58,044 nucleotides of DNA from Methylophaga sp. 41_12_T18 (lineage in GTDB: Bacteria > Pseudomonadota > Gammaproteobacteria > Nitrosococcales > Methylophagaceae). Of this stretch, positions 46,788-56,312 are shown piece after piece. The DNA lies in assembly GCA_002163115.1 (NCBI GenBank), contig MAAI01000028.1, positions 1 to 58,044 of the forward strand, written 5' to 3'. Made by a program: the position numbers and the translations under genes. The notes beneath the pieces are model-generated. The model saw only the letters and a program-made list of their open reading frames with translations, had not been told where the DNA came from and searched no databases. Position 1 is the first letter of the stretch. Each line of letters opens with the position of its first letter.

Positions 46788-48419
46788 ATGAAAGCAGCTG
46801 AGTTATTCATCCGCAGCCTAGAAAATGAAGGTGTGGAATATATTTTTGGTATTCCCGGCGAAGAAAACTTAGATGTTATGGATGCCCTACTTGATTCAAA
46901 AATCAAGTTCATCACCACTCGCCATGAACAAGGCGCCGCTTTTATGGCTGACGTTTATGGTCGACTCACCGGTCGTGCTGGCGTCTGTTTAGCTACCTTA
47001 GGTCCTGGGGCAACCAACCTTATCACCGGTGTCGCTGATGCTAATATGGATCATGCGCCCTTAGTCGCTATCGCTGGCCAAGCTTCAACGTCACGTTTAC
47101 ACAAAGAGTCTCACCAAGTGTTGGATCTAGAAGCCATGTTTCTACCCATCACAAAATATTCCACTCGCATCTTAAGTCCGGATGTTATTCCAGAAATCGT
47201 TCGTAAAGCTTTTAAAGTTGCCCAAACTGAAAAAACAGGTGCCTGCTTTATTGAGTTTCCAGAAAATATCGCCGAAATGGATATCGAAGATGAACCGTTA
47301 CGGGTAAAACACGCGACACCACCTGAACCGGCAGCAGAACAAATTTCCCGGGCTGCTGAAATTATTAGCCAAGCTAAAAACCCTATTATCCTTGCCGGTA
47401 ACGGCGTTGTACGTTCTAAAGCTTCACAAGCGTTAGTTCAATTCAGTGAAGATCTAGGCATTCCAGTTGCCAATACCTTTATGGCCAAAGGCGTCATACC
47501 CTTTCGCCACCCAATGGCATTAGGCAGTGTTGGTTTGCAGTCTAATGATTATGCTAATTGCGGCTTTGCCAGTGCTGATGTCATCATCTGTATCGGCTAT
47601 GACATGGTCGAATATCATCCTTATTTGTGGCACCCGTCACGTGATCGGACCATTATTCATATTGATACTACTCATGCTGAAGTCGATGCTTATTACAGTG
47701 TAATACTGGGCGTTATCGGCAATATCAATCACAGTTTGAATCGTATTGCAGAGCAAAGTACCCCGCATAAAAATAAAACCATGCGTACATTGCGTAATAA
47801 TTTGATTCAAGAAATGAATCAACATCGTGATGACAAAGAATTCCCTATCAAACCACAGAAAATCATCTGGGACCTGCGTACTGCAATGGATTTAGAAGAC
47901 ATCGTTATCTGTGACGTAGGTGCTCACAAAATGTGGATGTCACGCATGTTTCGTTGCGAACATCCTAATACCTGCATTATTTCCAATGGTTTCGCCAGCA
48001 TGGGAATCGCAGTACCAGGAGCTATTGCTGCCAAATTAGCCTTTCCTGAACGAAAAGTGGTGGCAGTCACCGGTGATGCTGGCTTTTTGATGAACTCGCA
48101 AGAAATTGAAACAGCAATGCGTTTGAATATTCCGATTGTTATTTTAATATGGAATGACGCCAGCTACGGTTTAATTGAATGGAAACAGCAAAATCAGTTT
48201 GGTCGTACTAGTAATGTCAAATTTACCAATCCTGACTTTGTTCAATATGCTCAGTCATTTGGAGCGCATGGCGTTAGAATTGAGCAAACCGAACAGTTAA
48301 TGCCTGCATTAGAAGAGGCACTGGCACGTGATAGCGTTACGATCATTGACTGTCCCGTAGATTATCGGGAAAATTTAAAACTAACTGAAGCCTTAGGGCA
48401 ACTTACTTTCCCGAATTAA
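46788..48419 (+). CDS. Acetolactate synthase large subunit (AlsS-like)
   Basis: 543 aa thiamine-diphosphate enzyme. The N-terminus FGIPGEENLDVMDAL, catalytic Glu47 in TTRHEQGAAFMAD, GRAGVCLATLGPGATNLITGVADA, and the cofactor motif VTGDAGFLMNSQEIETAMRLNIPIVILIWND near residue 430 all fit the acetolactate-synthase group. The single-subunit look, with no small regulatory subunit beside it, favours the catabolic type that makes acetolactate from pyruvate; no alsD decarboxylase is seen either. A different decarboxylase or carboligase activity is possible in this family. AAGAGGG lies ahead of the ATG. Confidence 0.85.
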   Translation: MKAAELFIRSLENEGVEYIFGIPGEENLDVMDALLDSKIKFITTRHEQGAAFMADVYGRLTGRAGVCLATLGPGATNLITGVADANMDHAPLVAIAGQASTSRLHKESHQVLDLEAMFLPITKYSTRILSPDVIPEIVRKAFKVAQTEKTGACFIEFPENIAEMDIEDEPLRVKHATPPEPAAEQISRAAEIISQAKNPIILAGNGVVRSKASQALVQFSEDLGIPVANTFMAKGVIPFRHPMALGSVGLQSNDYANCGFASADVIICIGYDMVEYHPYLWHPSRDRTIIHIDTTHAEVDAYYSVILGVIGNINHSLNRIAEQSTPHKNKTMRTLRNNLIQEMNQHRDDKEFPIKPQKIIWDLRTAMDLEDIVICDVGAHKMWMSRMFRCEHPNTCIISNGFASMGIAVPGAIAAKLAFPERKVVAVTGDAGFLMNSQEIETAMRLNIPIVILIWNDASYGLIEWKQQNQFGRTSNVKFTNPDFVQYAQSFGAHGVRIEQTEQLMPALEEALARDSVTIIDCPVDYRENLKLTEALGQLTFPN

Positions 48420-48424
48420 GCATT

Positions 48425-48931
48425 ATGAAACCACAAACTCGCCACATTCTATTTGCAAGCTTAATGCTTGCCGCCTTATTTACTATCAACTGGGCCAACA
48501 AAGATGCAGCTCAACTGCCTGAACTGACATTTAAAGATATTGATGGCCAACAACATACATTTGCACAATACCTTGGCAGGCCAATTTTACTGACCTTCTG
48601 GGCCACCGACTGTCCTGGCTGTATTCAAGAGATTCCAGAGTTGAAACACCTCTATCAGCAATATTCAGCAGCCGGTTTAACGATGATTGCAGTAGCGATG
48701 GCTCACGATACTCCGGCACATATTAAAGCCATGCGCGCGCATAAAAACTTACCTTACCTGATCACTTGGGATCATAAAGCAGAAATAGCACAAGCATTTG
48801 ATAATGTTCGCGTCACTCCAACCCACTTTTTAATTGCACCAAATGGTGACATTGTGATGCGCAAAATTGGTGGACTTAATTTAGACCGCTTACATATTAA
48901 GTTAGATGGCATGGGACTTACACCATCATAG
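48425..48931 (+). CDS. TlpA-like membrane-anchored thioredoxin
   Basis: 168 aa. An N-terminal hydrophobic anchor (about 6-22) exports a thioredoxin fold to the periplasm. The active site is C63-P-G-C66 (FWATDCPGCIQEIPELKHL), with the cis-proline in VTPTHFLIAPNGDIV. This AhpC-TSA/TlpA/ResA type reduces or repairs periplasmic disulfides, often during cytochrome c maturation. It starts five bases after the acetolactate synthase stop, so they share a transcript without an obvious functional link. Confidence 0.88.
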   Translation: MKPQTRHILFASLMLAALFTINWANKDAAQLPELTFKDIDGQQHTFAQYLGRPILLTFWATDCPGCIQEIPELKHLYQQYSAAGLTMIAVAMAHDTPAHIKAMRAHKNLPYLITWDHKAEIAQAFDNVRVTPTHFLIAPNGDIVMRKIGGLNLDRLHIKLDGMGLTPS

Positions 48932-49031
48932 CGCTAGGCCAGCTATCTATCTATATATAGTTATGGTATAAAGCTGGGTTTATTTTAGGTTGCATTTGCA
49001 TCCTTACAATGTTCAACAGGAGCGATTTAAT

Positions 49032-49268
49032 ATGGCACGAGTATGTCAGGTAACGGGTAAACGCCCAATGGCTGGGAACAATGTTTCTCATGCCCACAAT
49101 AAAACAAGACGTCGATTTCTTCCGAATCTTCACCCTCACCGTATCTGGGTAGAATCAGAAAACCGTTGGGTTAAATTACGTGTAAGTAATCATGGTTTAC
49201 GCATTATCGACAAAAAAGGTATTGATGCAGTTTTAACTGACATCCGTGCTCGTGGCGAAAAAGTTTAG
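49032..49268 (+). CDS. rpmB: 50S ribosomal protein L28
   Basis: 78 aa from ATG at 49032; AGGAG lies nine bases upstream and an earlier in-frame start at 48990 is rejected as non-homologous. The sequence [25 protein letters not shown] followed by [16 protein letters not shown] is near-identical in pattern to E. coli L28. It is the first gene of the rpmB-rpmG operon. Confidence 0.97.
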   Translation: MARVCQVTGKRPMAGNNVSHAHNKTRRRFLPNLHPHRIWVESENRWVKLRVSNHGLRIIDKKGIDAVLTDIRARGEKV

Positions 49269-49279
49269 GAGATTAAATC

Positions 49280-49435
49280 ATGCGCGAAAAAATTAAATTA
49301 GTTTCATCTGCAGGTACCGGTCATTACTACACTACAGACAAAAACAAACGTACCATGCCAGAAAAATTGGAAATCAAAAAGTTTGATCCAGTTGTTCGTA
49401 AGCATGTGATGTATAAAGAAGCAAAAATTAAATAA
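49280..49435 (+). CDS. rpmG: 50S ribosomal protein L33
   Basis: 51 aa beginning [19 protein letters not shown] and ending VMYKEAKIK. It lies 11 bases after rpmB with AGGAG upstream. It lacks the zinc-binding cysteines, so it is the C-minus form of L33, as in E. coli. A strong terminator follows. Confidence 0.97.
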   Translation: MREKIKLVSSAGTGHYYTTDKNKRTMPEKLEIKKFDPVVRKHVMYKEAKIK

Positions 49436-49455
49436 TTTGCTCCTTGCAGATAGAT

Positions 49456-49484
49456 AAAAAAACCCGCTTCGGCGGGTTTTTTTT
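49456..49484 (+). terminator. Intrinsic terminator of rpmB-rpmG
   Basis: ACCCGC and GCGGGT form a GC-rich stem around the stable tetraloop TTCG; A and T runs on the two sides lengthen the stem and give a long U-run. It is 20 bases past the rpmG stop and is likely bidirectional. Confidence 0.93.
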
Positions 49485-49550
49485 GCTTGAATATTGCTAC
49501 TATAGTGGTCGAGCCAAAACACGGCTCAAAAAGCTTAACAAAGGACTACT

Positions 49551-50768
49551 ATGTCATCTGACAGCATCTCGAACTCGATACTCCTAGCCAGACAACCCAT
49601 TTTTGATAATGAGCTCAATCCCTATGCCTACGAGTTACTATTTCGCAGCAATTTTTCAAATGAATCAGGTGTTACTGAATTCAATGGTGATTTAGCGACA
49701 TCGCAAGTTATCAACCACACTTTTATGGAATTTGGTATTGATCGTGTATTAGGTAATAAGCTAGGTTTTATCAATTTGACTCGCTCCTTTCTCACCGGTG
49801 ATATCCCTTTACCGTTTGATAACAAGCAACTTGTTTTAGAAATATTAGAAGATATTATTGTTGATGAAGAAATTGTTACCGCTGTAGAAGCTTTCTCGTC
49901 ACAGGGATTTACTATTGCTTTAGATGACTTCATTTTCCGAGATGATCTAAAACCACTGATAAAAATAGCAGATATCATTAAAATTGATTTACTGGCATTA
50001 ACAGAAGAAGAGTTAATCGAACATGTTCGATTATTAAAACAAGAAGATGTCAAACTGTTAGCTGAAAAAGTAGAAACTGAAGCTCAATTCAAATTATGCC
50101 AACAACTTGGCTTTGATTATTACCAAGGTTATTTTTTCTGCAAACCCACTATCCTTGATGATAAGCCATTACCTGACAATAAGATGGCTGCGCTGCGAAT
50201 ACTTAATGGTTTGCAAGATCCAGATATTATGCTTGATGACGTTGAAGCTTTAGTCAGTCAAGATGCATCCCTTAGTTTTAAACTACTTCGCTGTTTAAAC
50301 TCCGCCTCATTTTCATTACCTAAAAAGGTAGAGTCAATCAGACAAGGCGTCGTCTATTTAGGCCTAAACACCATCAAATCTTGGGCAACCATTATTGCCT
50401 TTTCTGGTATTGAAACTTCGACCAGTGAACTAATTACCACAGCTTTAGTGCGAGCGAAAATGTGCGAACTCATTGCGCCGTCTTTTAATTGTGATCCAGC
50501 AACAGGCTTTATGGCCGGTTTATTTTCACCATTAGATGCCATGATGATGAAACCGATGGCCGAATTATTAGCAACATTACCAATGGAAGAATCTATAAAG
50601 TCAGCACTACAAGATTTTAATGGTGATTTAGGCACATTATTAGCATTCACTATTTCTTACGAACAAAATGACTTAGCGGTGTTACCCAAAAACATTTCTA
50701 TTGCTGAGCTTAATAATGCTTATCTTGAAGCAACGCAGTGGGCTGATATCTCCCTCGCCTCAATATAA
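49551..50768 (+). CDS. EAL-HDOD signalling protein
   Basis: 405 aa. The N-terminal half is an EAL-like domain starting LLARQPIFDNELNPYAYELLFRS; the signature reads ELL and the second metal site is weak (LDDF is kept at about 122-125), so it is probably non-catalytic. The C-terminal half is an HDOD domain (about 205-400; LVSQDASLSFKLLRCLNSASF). This YuxH/CdgJ layout is common in marine gammaproteobacteria and links to motility and biofilm control. It ends 11 bases before the ABC ATPase gene, so co-transcription with the following operon is likely. Confidence 0.9.
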   Translation: MSSDSISNSILLARQPIFDNELNPYAYELLFRSNFSNESGVTEFNGDLATSQVINHTFMEFGIDRVLGNKLGFINLTRSFLTGDIPLPFDNKQLVLEILEDIIVDEEIVTAVEAFSSQGFTIALDDFIFRDDLKPLIKIADIIKIDLLALTEEELIEHVRLLKQEDVKLLAEKVETEAQFKLCQQLGFDYYQGYFFCKPTILDDKPLPDNKMAALRILNGLQDPDIMLDDVEALVSQDASLSFKLLRCLNSASFSLPKKVESIRQGVVYLGLNTIKSWATIIAFSGIETSTSELITTALVRAKMCELIAPSFNCDPATGFMAGLFSPLDAMMMKPMAELLATLPMEESIKSALQDFNGDLGTLLAFTISYEQNDLAVLPKNISIAELNNAYLEATQWADISLASI

Positions 50769-50779
50769 CTGAATAACTA

Positions 50780-51727
50780 ATGACTCAACCACTACTTAGC
50801 GCACAAGGCCTTTCTCATTCCTATGGTTCCCAACTAGCTGTTGATAATGTGAGCTTTGAAATTGCTCGAGGTGAAGTGTTAGGTTTTCTCGGTCCGAATG
50901 GTGCAGGTAAAAGCACAACCATGAAAATGCTTAGTGGTAATCTTGCACCAGCTCAAGGTGAGATCATAATCAATGGTTATGATTTAATTGATAACCCAAA
51001 ACAAGCCAAAGCCCATATTGGTTACTTACCCGAACAACCACCGCTATATAAAGAGTTATCCGTACAAGAATTCCTCAACTTTTGTGCTCAGATAAATCAA
51101 ATACCTCGCAGTAAAATTAAGGCCGCGGTAGCTAACGCAATTGATCGTTGTGGCCTCACTGCAGTTAACAGGCGACTTATCGGTAATTTATCGAAGGGCT
51201 ATCAACAACGAGTCGGCATTGCACAAGCTATTATTCATAGTCCGGCGGTTGTAATCTTAGATGAACCAACATCAGGCTTAGACCCTATTCAGATCAGAGA
51301 AATCAGGCATTTAATCCGTGAGATCGCCAACGAACATAGTGTTATTTTATCGACCCATATTTTACCTGAGGTACAAACCTTATGTGATCGGGTGCAGATC
51401 ATTAACCAAGGTCAACTTCGTTTTAATGACACCTTAGAAAGTCTCAGCCTACAAATGCATAGTGCCAGCATTCTGATCGAACTACTCGCACCTCCAGCGA
51501 TAAATGTTATACAACAATTGCATGGTGTAACATCTGTTAGTTCACTGTCAAAAACGCAATTTAGACTACATTATCAGCCCGATAACAACCCAACTGACAT
51601 TTTATTAAATATGGCCGTATCGCAACAATGGCAACTACAACAGTTAACTCCTGAGCAGCATTCGCTTGAAGATATATTTATGAAAATAATTCAACATGAA
51701 CAACAGCCAGATGGACAAGCCGCATAA
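50780..51727 (+). CDS. ABC transporter ATP-binding protein (GldA-like)
   Basis: 315 aa. Walker A GPNGAGKSTT near 38-47, signature LSKGYQQRVGIAQAI, Walker B VVILDEPTSGLDP and the H-loop in STHILPEV are all intact. A C-terminal extension of about 80 residues resembles GldA-type and CcmA-like ATPases. It powers the ABC-2 permease encoded next, with a one-base overlap. The substrate is unknown. Confidence 0.92.
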   Translation: MTQPLLSAQGLSHSYGSQLAVDNVSFEIARGEVLGFLGPNGAGKSTTMKMLSGNLAPAQGEIIINGYDLIDNPKQAKAHIGYLPEQPPLYKELSVQEFLNFCAQINQIPRSKIKAAVANAIDRCGLTAVNRRLIGNLSKGYQQRVGIAQAIIHSPAVVILDEPTSGLDPIQIREIRHLIREIANEHSVILSTHILPEVQTLCDRVQIINQGQLRFNDTLESLSLQMHSASILIELLAPPAINVIQQLHGVTSVSSLSKTQFRLHYQPDNNPTDILLNMAVSQQWQLQQLTPEQHSLEDIFMKIIQHEQQPDGQAA

Positions 51728-52476
51728 TGTTTACTCTGGCTCGTCTCGAACTCTACCGCTTGTTTTTGTCGCCGTTAGCATGGGTTATTCTGGCTTCTAG
51801 CCAGCTTATTTTGGCTTATTTATTTTTAACGCATATTGATTACTTTGTTCAAATTCAGGCCAAAATATCTGCTATTCCGGGTGCTCCGGGTGTGACCGAA
51901 CTTATCGCAATTCCGTTATTAAATAATGCAGCAACTATCATGTTGCTTATCGCACCTTTAATTACTATGCGTTTGATTGCTGAGGAGCGCCGCAACGATA
52001 GTTTACCGTTACTCATTTCTGCTCCTTTAACAGTTCAGCAAATTGTTTTAGGTAAATTCATCGGAACATTTTTCTTCTTTATCATATTACTAACATTAAT
52101 TATATTGATGCCTCTGTCTTTATTGGTAGGCAGTGATATCGACATATACTTACTTGCCGGTGGCTTCTTAGGGCTTAGCCTCTTGGCTGCAAGCTTCACC
52201 GCCATCGGACTTTTCTTCTCATCACTGACCAAACAACCGACCATCGCAGCCATTACCACCTTTGCCTGCTTATTTTTATTATGGATTATTGATTGGGCTG
52301 GTTCGGAAAACATGGTCGAACAAACATCTTTGTTTTCATGGTTATCGCTTGTCCATCACTTTGAACCGATGTTACAAGGTGATATCGCAACGAGTGATAT
52401 TAGTTATTACCTTATTATTATTAGTACTTTTATCTTACTCACTATCCGCCACCTTGATTCTGAGCGAATTAATTAA
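51727..52476 (+). CDS. ABC-2 type permease (GldF-like)
   Basis: 249 aa with about six membrane helices. It begins LARLELYRLFLSPLAWVILASSQLILAYLFL and has the middle signature LIAPLITMRLIAEERRNDSLPLLISAPLTVQQIVLGKF, characteristic of GldF-like permeases. It overlaps the ATPase gene by one base and the GldG-like gene by one base, indicating one translation-coupled operon. Confidence 0.9.
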   Translation: MFTLARLELYRLFLSPLAWVILASSQLILAYLFLTHIDYFVQIQAKISAIPGAPGVTELIAIPLLNNAATIMLLIAPLITMRLIAEERRNDSLPLLISAPLTVQQIVLGKFIGTFFFFIILLTLIILMPLSLLVGSDIDIYLLAGGFLGLSLLAASFTAIGLFFSSLTKQPTIAAITTFACLFLLWIIDWAGSENMVEQTSLFSWLSLVHHFEPMLQGDIATSDISYYLIIISTFILLTIRHLDSERIN

Positions 52477-53822
52477 TGAAAATTAATAGTAATACCCGAC
52501 TACTGTTTCGTTTGCAGCAAGTTATATTTTATATATTCTTAGTGATTGCAATCTTTGTATTAGCCAAATTTTCTATACAAACTGATCACCATTGGGATTG
52601 GACAAAAAATAACCGCAACACCTTATCCGAGACAACACAATCATTCTTAGCACAGCTGGATGAGCAGGTAACCATTCAAGTTTTTGTCAGTCCTAATAAT
52701 GAATATCAACCTGTAATCAAAACGTTATTAAATCGTTACCAAGTTCATAGCACTCAATTAGACATTCACTACATTGACCCTGATTTTGCACCCAACCTAG
52801 TCCGAGAACTAAATATTCAGCAGCAAGGTGAAATTCTGATATCAAAAGGTGAGCAGCAACAGCATCTATTTGATCTTTCTGAACAATCGCTGACCAATGG
52901 CTTAATCACGGTGGCACGTCAGCAAGAACAATGGTTGGTTTTTATTGAAGGTCATGGTGAACGGAGCCCCTTAAATCAAGCCAACTTTAACCTCAGTACT
53001 TGGGGACAACAGCTCAAACAAAAAGGCTTTAAGTTGCAAGGACTCAACCTCGTCGAACATAGTCAGATCCCGGCCAATGCCGCTGCAGTCATTATTGCCA
53101 GTCCCGAACGACCATGGTTAGCCGGAGAAGTCGAGATTATAAAAGACTATATTGAACAAGGTGGCAACTTATTATGGTTAACTGAACCTAGCGATAATCC
53201 ATTTTTATTGGTCCTAGCCGAACAGTTAGCTATTGAGTTTGTAGCTGGTACGGTGATGGATCCCAATGCGCAATTACTCGGCATTGATGACCCACAATTT
53301 GTATTAATTACCGAATATGCCCAGCACCCTATTCAATTAATTAGCGATAGCGTGACAATTTTTCCACAAGCAGTAGCAATGGAAACTTCAAGCTTTGCTT
53401 CAGACTGGCAGCACAGTCCATTATTAATCACCCAACAAAATGTCTGGTCAGAAACAAGCAATATCGAACCTAATAACTTCGATATTGAATCTGACAGTAG
53501 CGGTCCATTAAACCTGGGTTATCTCATCACACGACTGACTGATGGCGCTCAAGAACAACGTATTGCTGTTATTGGCGATGGTGACTTTCTATCTAATACC
53601 TATATTGGTAATGCAGCTAACCTCGAACTAGGCATTGCCGTTATCAATTGGCTAGTCCACGATGATAGTTTCATTGCTATTCCCGTTAAAACCCGTTCTG
53701 ATAGTCAACTAGAACTGTCCAGACTCGAATCTTTAGTCATTGGACTAGGCTTTTTAGTAGTGCTACCAACACTGCTACTAACCATTGGTTTATCGATTTG
53801 GTGGTATCGTCGAAGAAGATGA
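52476..53822 (+). CDS. GldG-like ABC auxiliary protein
   Basis: 448 aa. An N-terminal membrane helix (about 14-30) and a C-terminal one (about 420-442) flank a large periplasmic region: TQSFLAQLDEQVTIQVFVSP, a GQGE-like ISKGEQQQHLF strand, VFIEGHGERSPL and IIASPERPWLAGEVEIIKDYIEQGGNLLWLTEP. This is the GldG/DUF4350-like fold that accompanies GldA-GldF permeases. In Bacteroidetes these proteins take part in gliding; in proteobacteria the role is unclear. Its stop overlaps the next start as ATGA. Confidence 0.87.
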   Translation: MKINSNTRLLFRLQQVIFYIFLVIAIFVLAKFSIQTDHHWDWTKNNRNTLSETTQSFLAQLDEQVTIQVFVSPNNEYQPVIKTLLNRYQVHSTQLDIHYIDPDFAPNLVRELNIQQQGEILISKGEQQQHLFDLSEQSLTNGLITVARQQEQWLVFIEGHGERSPLNQANFNLSTWGQQLKQKGFKLQGLNLVEHSQIPANAAAVIIASPERPWLAGEVEIIKDYIEQGGNLLWLTEPSDNPFLLVLAEQLAIEFVAGTVMDPNAQLLGIDDPQFVLITEYAQHPIQLISDSVTIFPQAVAMETSSFASDWQHSPLLITQQNVWSETSNIEPNNFDIESDSSGPLNLGYLITRLTDGAQEQRIAVIGDGDFLSNTYIGNAANLELGIAVINWLVHDDSFIAIPVKTRSDSQLELSRLESLVIGLGFLVVLPTLLLTIGLSIWWYRRRR

Positions 53823-54688
53823 AAACAAGCTACCTTACCAATATAATTTTACTCCTTATTATCGTCGCCCTCTTTGCTGTCAGCCAACAGCAGGATCAAG
53901 CACATCCAGTTGAAACATCGCTGACAAACATTCAGGCCAGTAACATCAAAAAAATCACTATTCGGCGTCAAGACTCGACCGATATTGAGCTTCAACAAAC
54001 AAAATCTCACTGGCAGCTTACCCATCCTATTCAAGCACCAGCCAATAGAACAAGAATGAACTTATTACTAAGTTTATTAACAACGACACCACATCGGCAG
54101 ACTATAGCAAACAACAATGAGTTATTAGCTCAGCTAGGTCTGTATCCTGAAACTCTTAGCTTGCAGTTGGATCAGCATCATTTTACCTTTGGTGATCTAG
54201 AGCCCATCAGCAAAGGTCGGTATATTTTATATAATGACACTGTCTATCTAATTGATGATCACATTAGTTCTTTGCTCAAGGTCAACGCAGCTAGCTTTAT
54301 TGATAATCAACTCATTGCGAAAACAACGACTATCACTCAACTTCAAATGCCGTTATTAACTAATAATAAGCTTGTTGATGAGCTGATTATTACCAATAAT
54401 TCTAGTGCCGAGATTAGTTCTAGCCCCGCTTATTCTCCAGGTACTCTCAATAAGCTTGTACAACAGTGGCAACAAGTTACCGCATTGCAAGTGACAAGTT
54501 CGCAACATCAGTTAACCCAAGCTAATAAAGTATTGCTGTGGACAGAGAATAGCCCTTCACCGACAGAAATGCTGATTCAGCTTGATGAGCGCAAGCTTAT
54601 TATTACTAACATTAATAAACAGCTTAGCTATCACTTTCCTGCAGCAGTAGCTACACAACTCTTTTTATCAACAAATGATCTTAACTAA
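53819..54688 (+). CDS. DUF4340 domain protein
   Basis: 289 aa from ATG at 53819, which overlaps the GldG-like stop codon as ATGA. One N-terminal membrane helix (about 5-20) is followed by a periplasmic DUF4340 domain (SNIKKITIRRQDSTDIELQQTKSHWQLTHPIQAPANRTRMNLLLSLL). DUF4340 regularly follows gldG in proteobacterial ABC operons. Its exact role is unknown; a periplasmic accessory subunit of the transporter is the natural inference. The last base of its stop codon is the first base of mutM. Confidence 0.87.
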   Translation: MKTSYLTNIILLLIIVALFAVSQQQDQAHPVETSLTNIQASNIKKITIRRQDSTDIELQQTKSHWQLTHPIQAPANRTRMNLLLSLLTTTPHRQTIANNNELLAQLGLYPETLSLQLDQHHFTFGDLEPISKGRYILYNDTVYLIDDHISSLLKVNAASFIDNQLIAKTTTITQLQMPLLTNNKLVDELIITNNSSAEISSSPAYSPGTLNKLVQQWQQVTALQVTSSQHQLTQANKVLLWTENSPSPTEMLIQLDERKLIITNINKQLSYHFPAAVATQLFLSTNDLN

Positions 54689-55512
54689 TGCCTGAATTAC
54701 CTGAAGTAGAAACGACCCGTTTAGGCATAACGCCTCATGTAGAGTCACAAACAATTACTAAGGTTACGATTAGAAACTATAGTTTACGCTGGCCTATTCA
54801 GAGTGATATTGAAGATTGTCTAGTTGGCCAACATATCAATCACATTAGCCGTCGGGCCAAATACTTATTACTTCACTGTACCGATGGCACCTTGATTATT
54901 CACTTAGGTATGTCAGGAAAGCTACGTGTATTGGATTCTGCCGACAATGTTGCTAAACATGATCATGCTGATATTCAGTTTGGTAATGGCATCACTTTAC
55001 GTTATAACGATCCGCGTCGTTTTGGTGCTATCCTTTGGACACAAGATGACATTCAGCATCACAAGCTACTCGAACACTTAGGCCCTGAACCTTTATGCGC
55101 AGCATTTAGTGCTGATTATTTATATAAGAAAGCCCAAAAACGTAAAGTCTGTATTAAGACATTTATTATGGATGGAAAAGTTGTGGTCGGCGTTGGTAAT
55201 ATTTATGCCAATGAAGCTTTATTTCTAGCAAAGATACATCCTAAAACAACCAGCAGCCAGTTGAGTAATCGTCAGCTTGAACAGCTAGTCACAACCATTA
55301 AACAAGTATTAGAAAAAGCCATTGCCGCAGGCGGAACGACATTAAAAGATTTTAGAAAAAGTGATGGTCAACCGGGTTATTTTGCCCAACAACTTAATGT
55401 TTACGGACGTGACAAACAAGCTTGTCATCATTGCGATAACAAGATCCAAACATACAAAGAAGCACAGAGAGCAACTTACTTTTGCCCTCTGTGCCAACCA
55501 TTACTTAATTAG
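54688..55512 (+). CDS. mutM: Formamidopyrimidine-DNA glycosylase
   Basis: 274 aa. The catalytic N-terminus MPELPEVET (Pro2 and Glu3) is exposed after Met removal. [11 protein letters not shown] and DPRRFG contain the DNA-binding residues, and the C-terminal zinc finger is CHHC and CPLC spaced by 17-18 residues. It excises 8-oxoguanine opposite C. It overlaps the DUF4340 stop by one base at the end of the Gld-like operon, and its own stop codon overlaps the convergent cold-shock gene by four bases. Confidence 0.96.
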   Translation: MPELPEVETTRLGITPHVESQTITKVTIRNYSLRWPIQSDIEDCLVGQHINHISRRAKYLLLHCTDGTLIIHLGMSGKLRVLDSADNVAKHDHADIQFGNGITLRYNDPRRFGAILWTQDDIQHHKLLEHLGPEPLCAAFSADYLYKKAQKRKVCIKTFIMDGKVVVGVGNIYANEALFLAKIHPKTTSSQLSNRQLEQLVTTIKQVLEKAIAAGGTTLKDFRKSDGQPGYFAQQLNVYGRDKQACHHCDNKIQTYKEAQRATYFCPLCQPLLN

Positions 55513-55721
55513 GCAATGGCAACTACATCTTCTGCTTGCCAGCCTTTATCACCTTTTGTTACTGTGAATTCAACTTGCTGGCCTTCGTCAAGTGTCTTAA
55601 ATCCATCTCCTTGGATAGCACGAAAGTGAACAAATACATCATCGCCATCTTCACGTTGTAAAAAGCCGTAGCCTTTAGCTGTATCGAACCACTTCACACT
55701 TCCTGTTACTTTGTCAGACAT
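55509..55721 (-). CDS. Cold-shock domain protein
   Basis: 70 aa single CSD. RNP1 is KGYGFLQ and RNP2 is DVFVHF. The protein binds single-stranded RNA or DNA and can act as an RNA chaperone. The upstream gap of about 210 bases is long for this window and could hold a structured 5' leader, as is usual for cspA-type genes, but I see no diagnostic cold box. Which Csp it is cannot be told. Confidence 0.93.
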   Translation of the reverse strand: MSDKVTGSVKWFDTAKGYGFLQREDGDDVFVHFRAIQGDGFKTLDEGQQVEFTVTKGDKGWQAEDVVAIA

Positions 55722-55931
55722 ATCAATGTTCTCTCATTTTTATTGTTAAGTAGCAATTAAACTGCTGGTACAACACTTGGTACACTGAGATTAAATTTAT
55801 CAGATTAAAACTGACAGGCTAAACCGTATCAGGATTTTATTTAGATAGCAACAGATATAGAATGAATTTATTTAAACGGATATATTAGCGCAGTTTCAGA
55901 TGTAACTTATTGAAAGAGTAACAAGTTAAAT

Positions 55932-56231
55932 TTAGTTTTGTTGCGAAAAAAATTGGGCTAAAGACTCAATCTCTTGGGCGGTATAACCACTAGCATGGTG
56001 GTGCATAACCGTTGCAGATCTATTTTGGTTGATAAACTGATCCATTTGTTCAATAAAATGAAGTTTATCTAAGCCAGCTAAACTAGGTATGCCACCGACA
56101 CTTTTTCCTTGTGTGCCATGACAAGAAGCACATGATGCCGCCAATAACTCTACATTTCTTATATCTTGAGCTGAAACAGTCTGAACGAGTGATAAACTGA
56201 TACAACTGAGTAGAAAAGCCAAACGAAGCAT
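55932..56231 (-). CDS. Periplasmic monoheme cytochrome c, FccA-like
   Basis: 99 aa. A cleaved Sec signal (cut near SAQ-D at 21-23) leaves a one-heme class I cytochrome with the heme site C34-A-S-C37-H38 (SCASCHGTQGKSVGG) and the probable axial methionine Met76 in ATVMHHHASGY. The pattern IPSLAGLDKLHFIEQM and YTAQEIESLAQFF matches the cytochrome subunit of flavocytochrome c sulfide dehydrogenase and the related SoxE/c-553 group. It could be the missing partner of FccB. Alternative: a general electron carrier to cbb3 oxidase. Confidence 0.8.
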   Translation of the reverse strand: MLRLAFLLSCISLSLVQTVSAQDIRNVELLAASCASCHGTQGKSVGGIPSLAGLDKLHFIEQMDQFINQNRSATVMHHHASGYTAQEIESLAQFFSQQN

Positions 56232-56312
56232 TACGTCTATCCCCTTATTTTCAACTAATAAATATAGCCTACGTTATAATAGCCTATTCAGCCTTATAAA
56301 ATAACTATTCTC

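Noticed and set aside
55722..55931. Cold-shock 5' leader with cold box or RNA thermometer
   Set aside because: The gap is long and AT-rich, but I could not find a diagnostic cold box or a convincing stable structure by eye.
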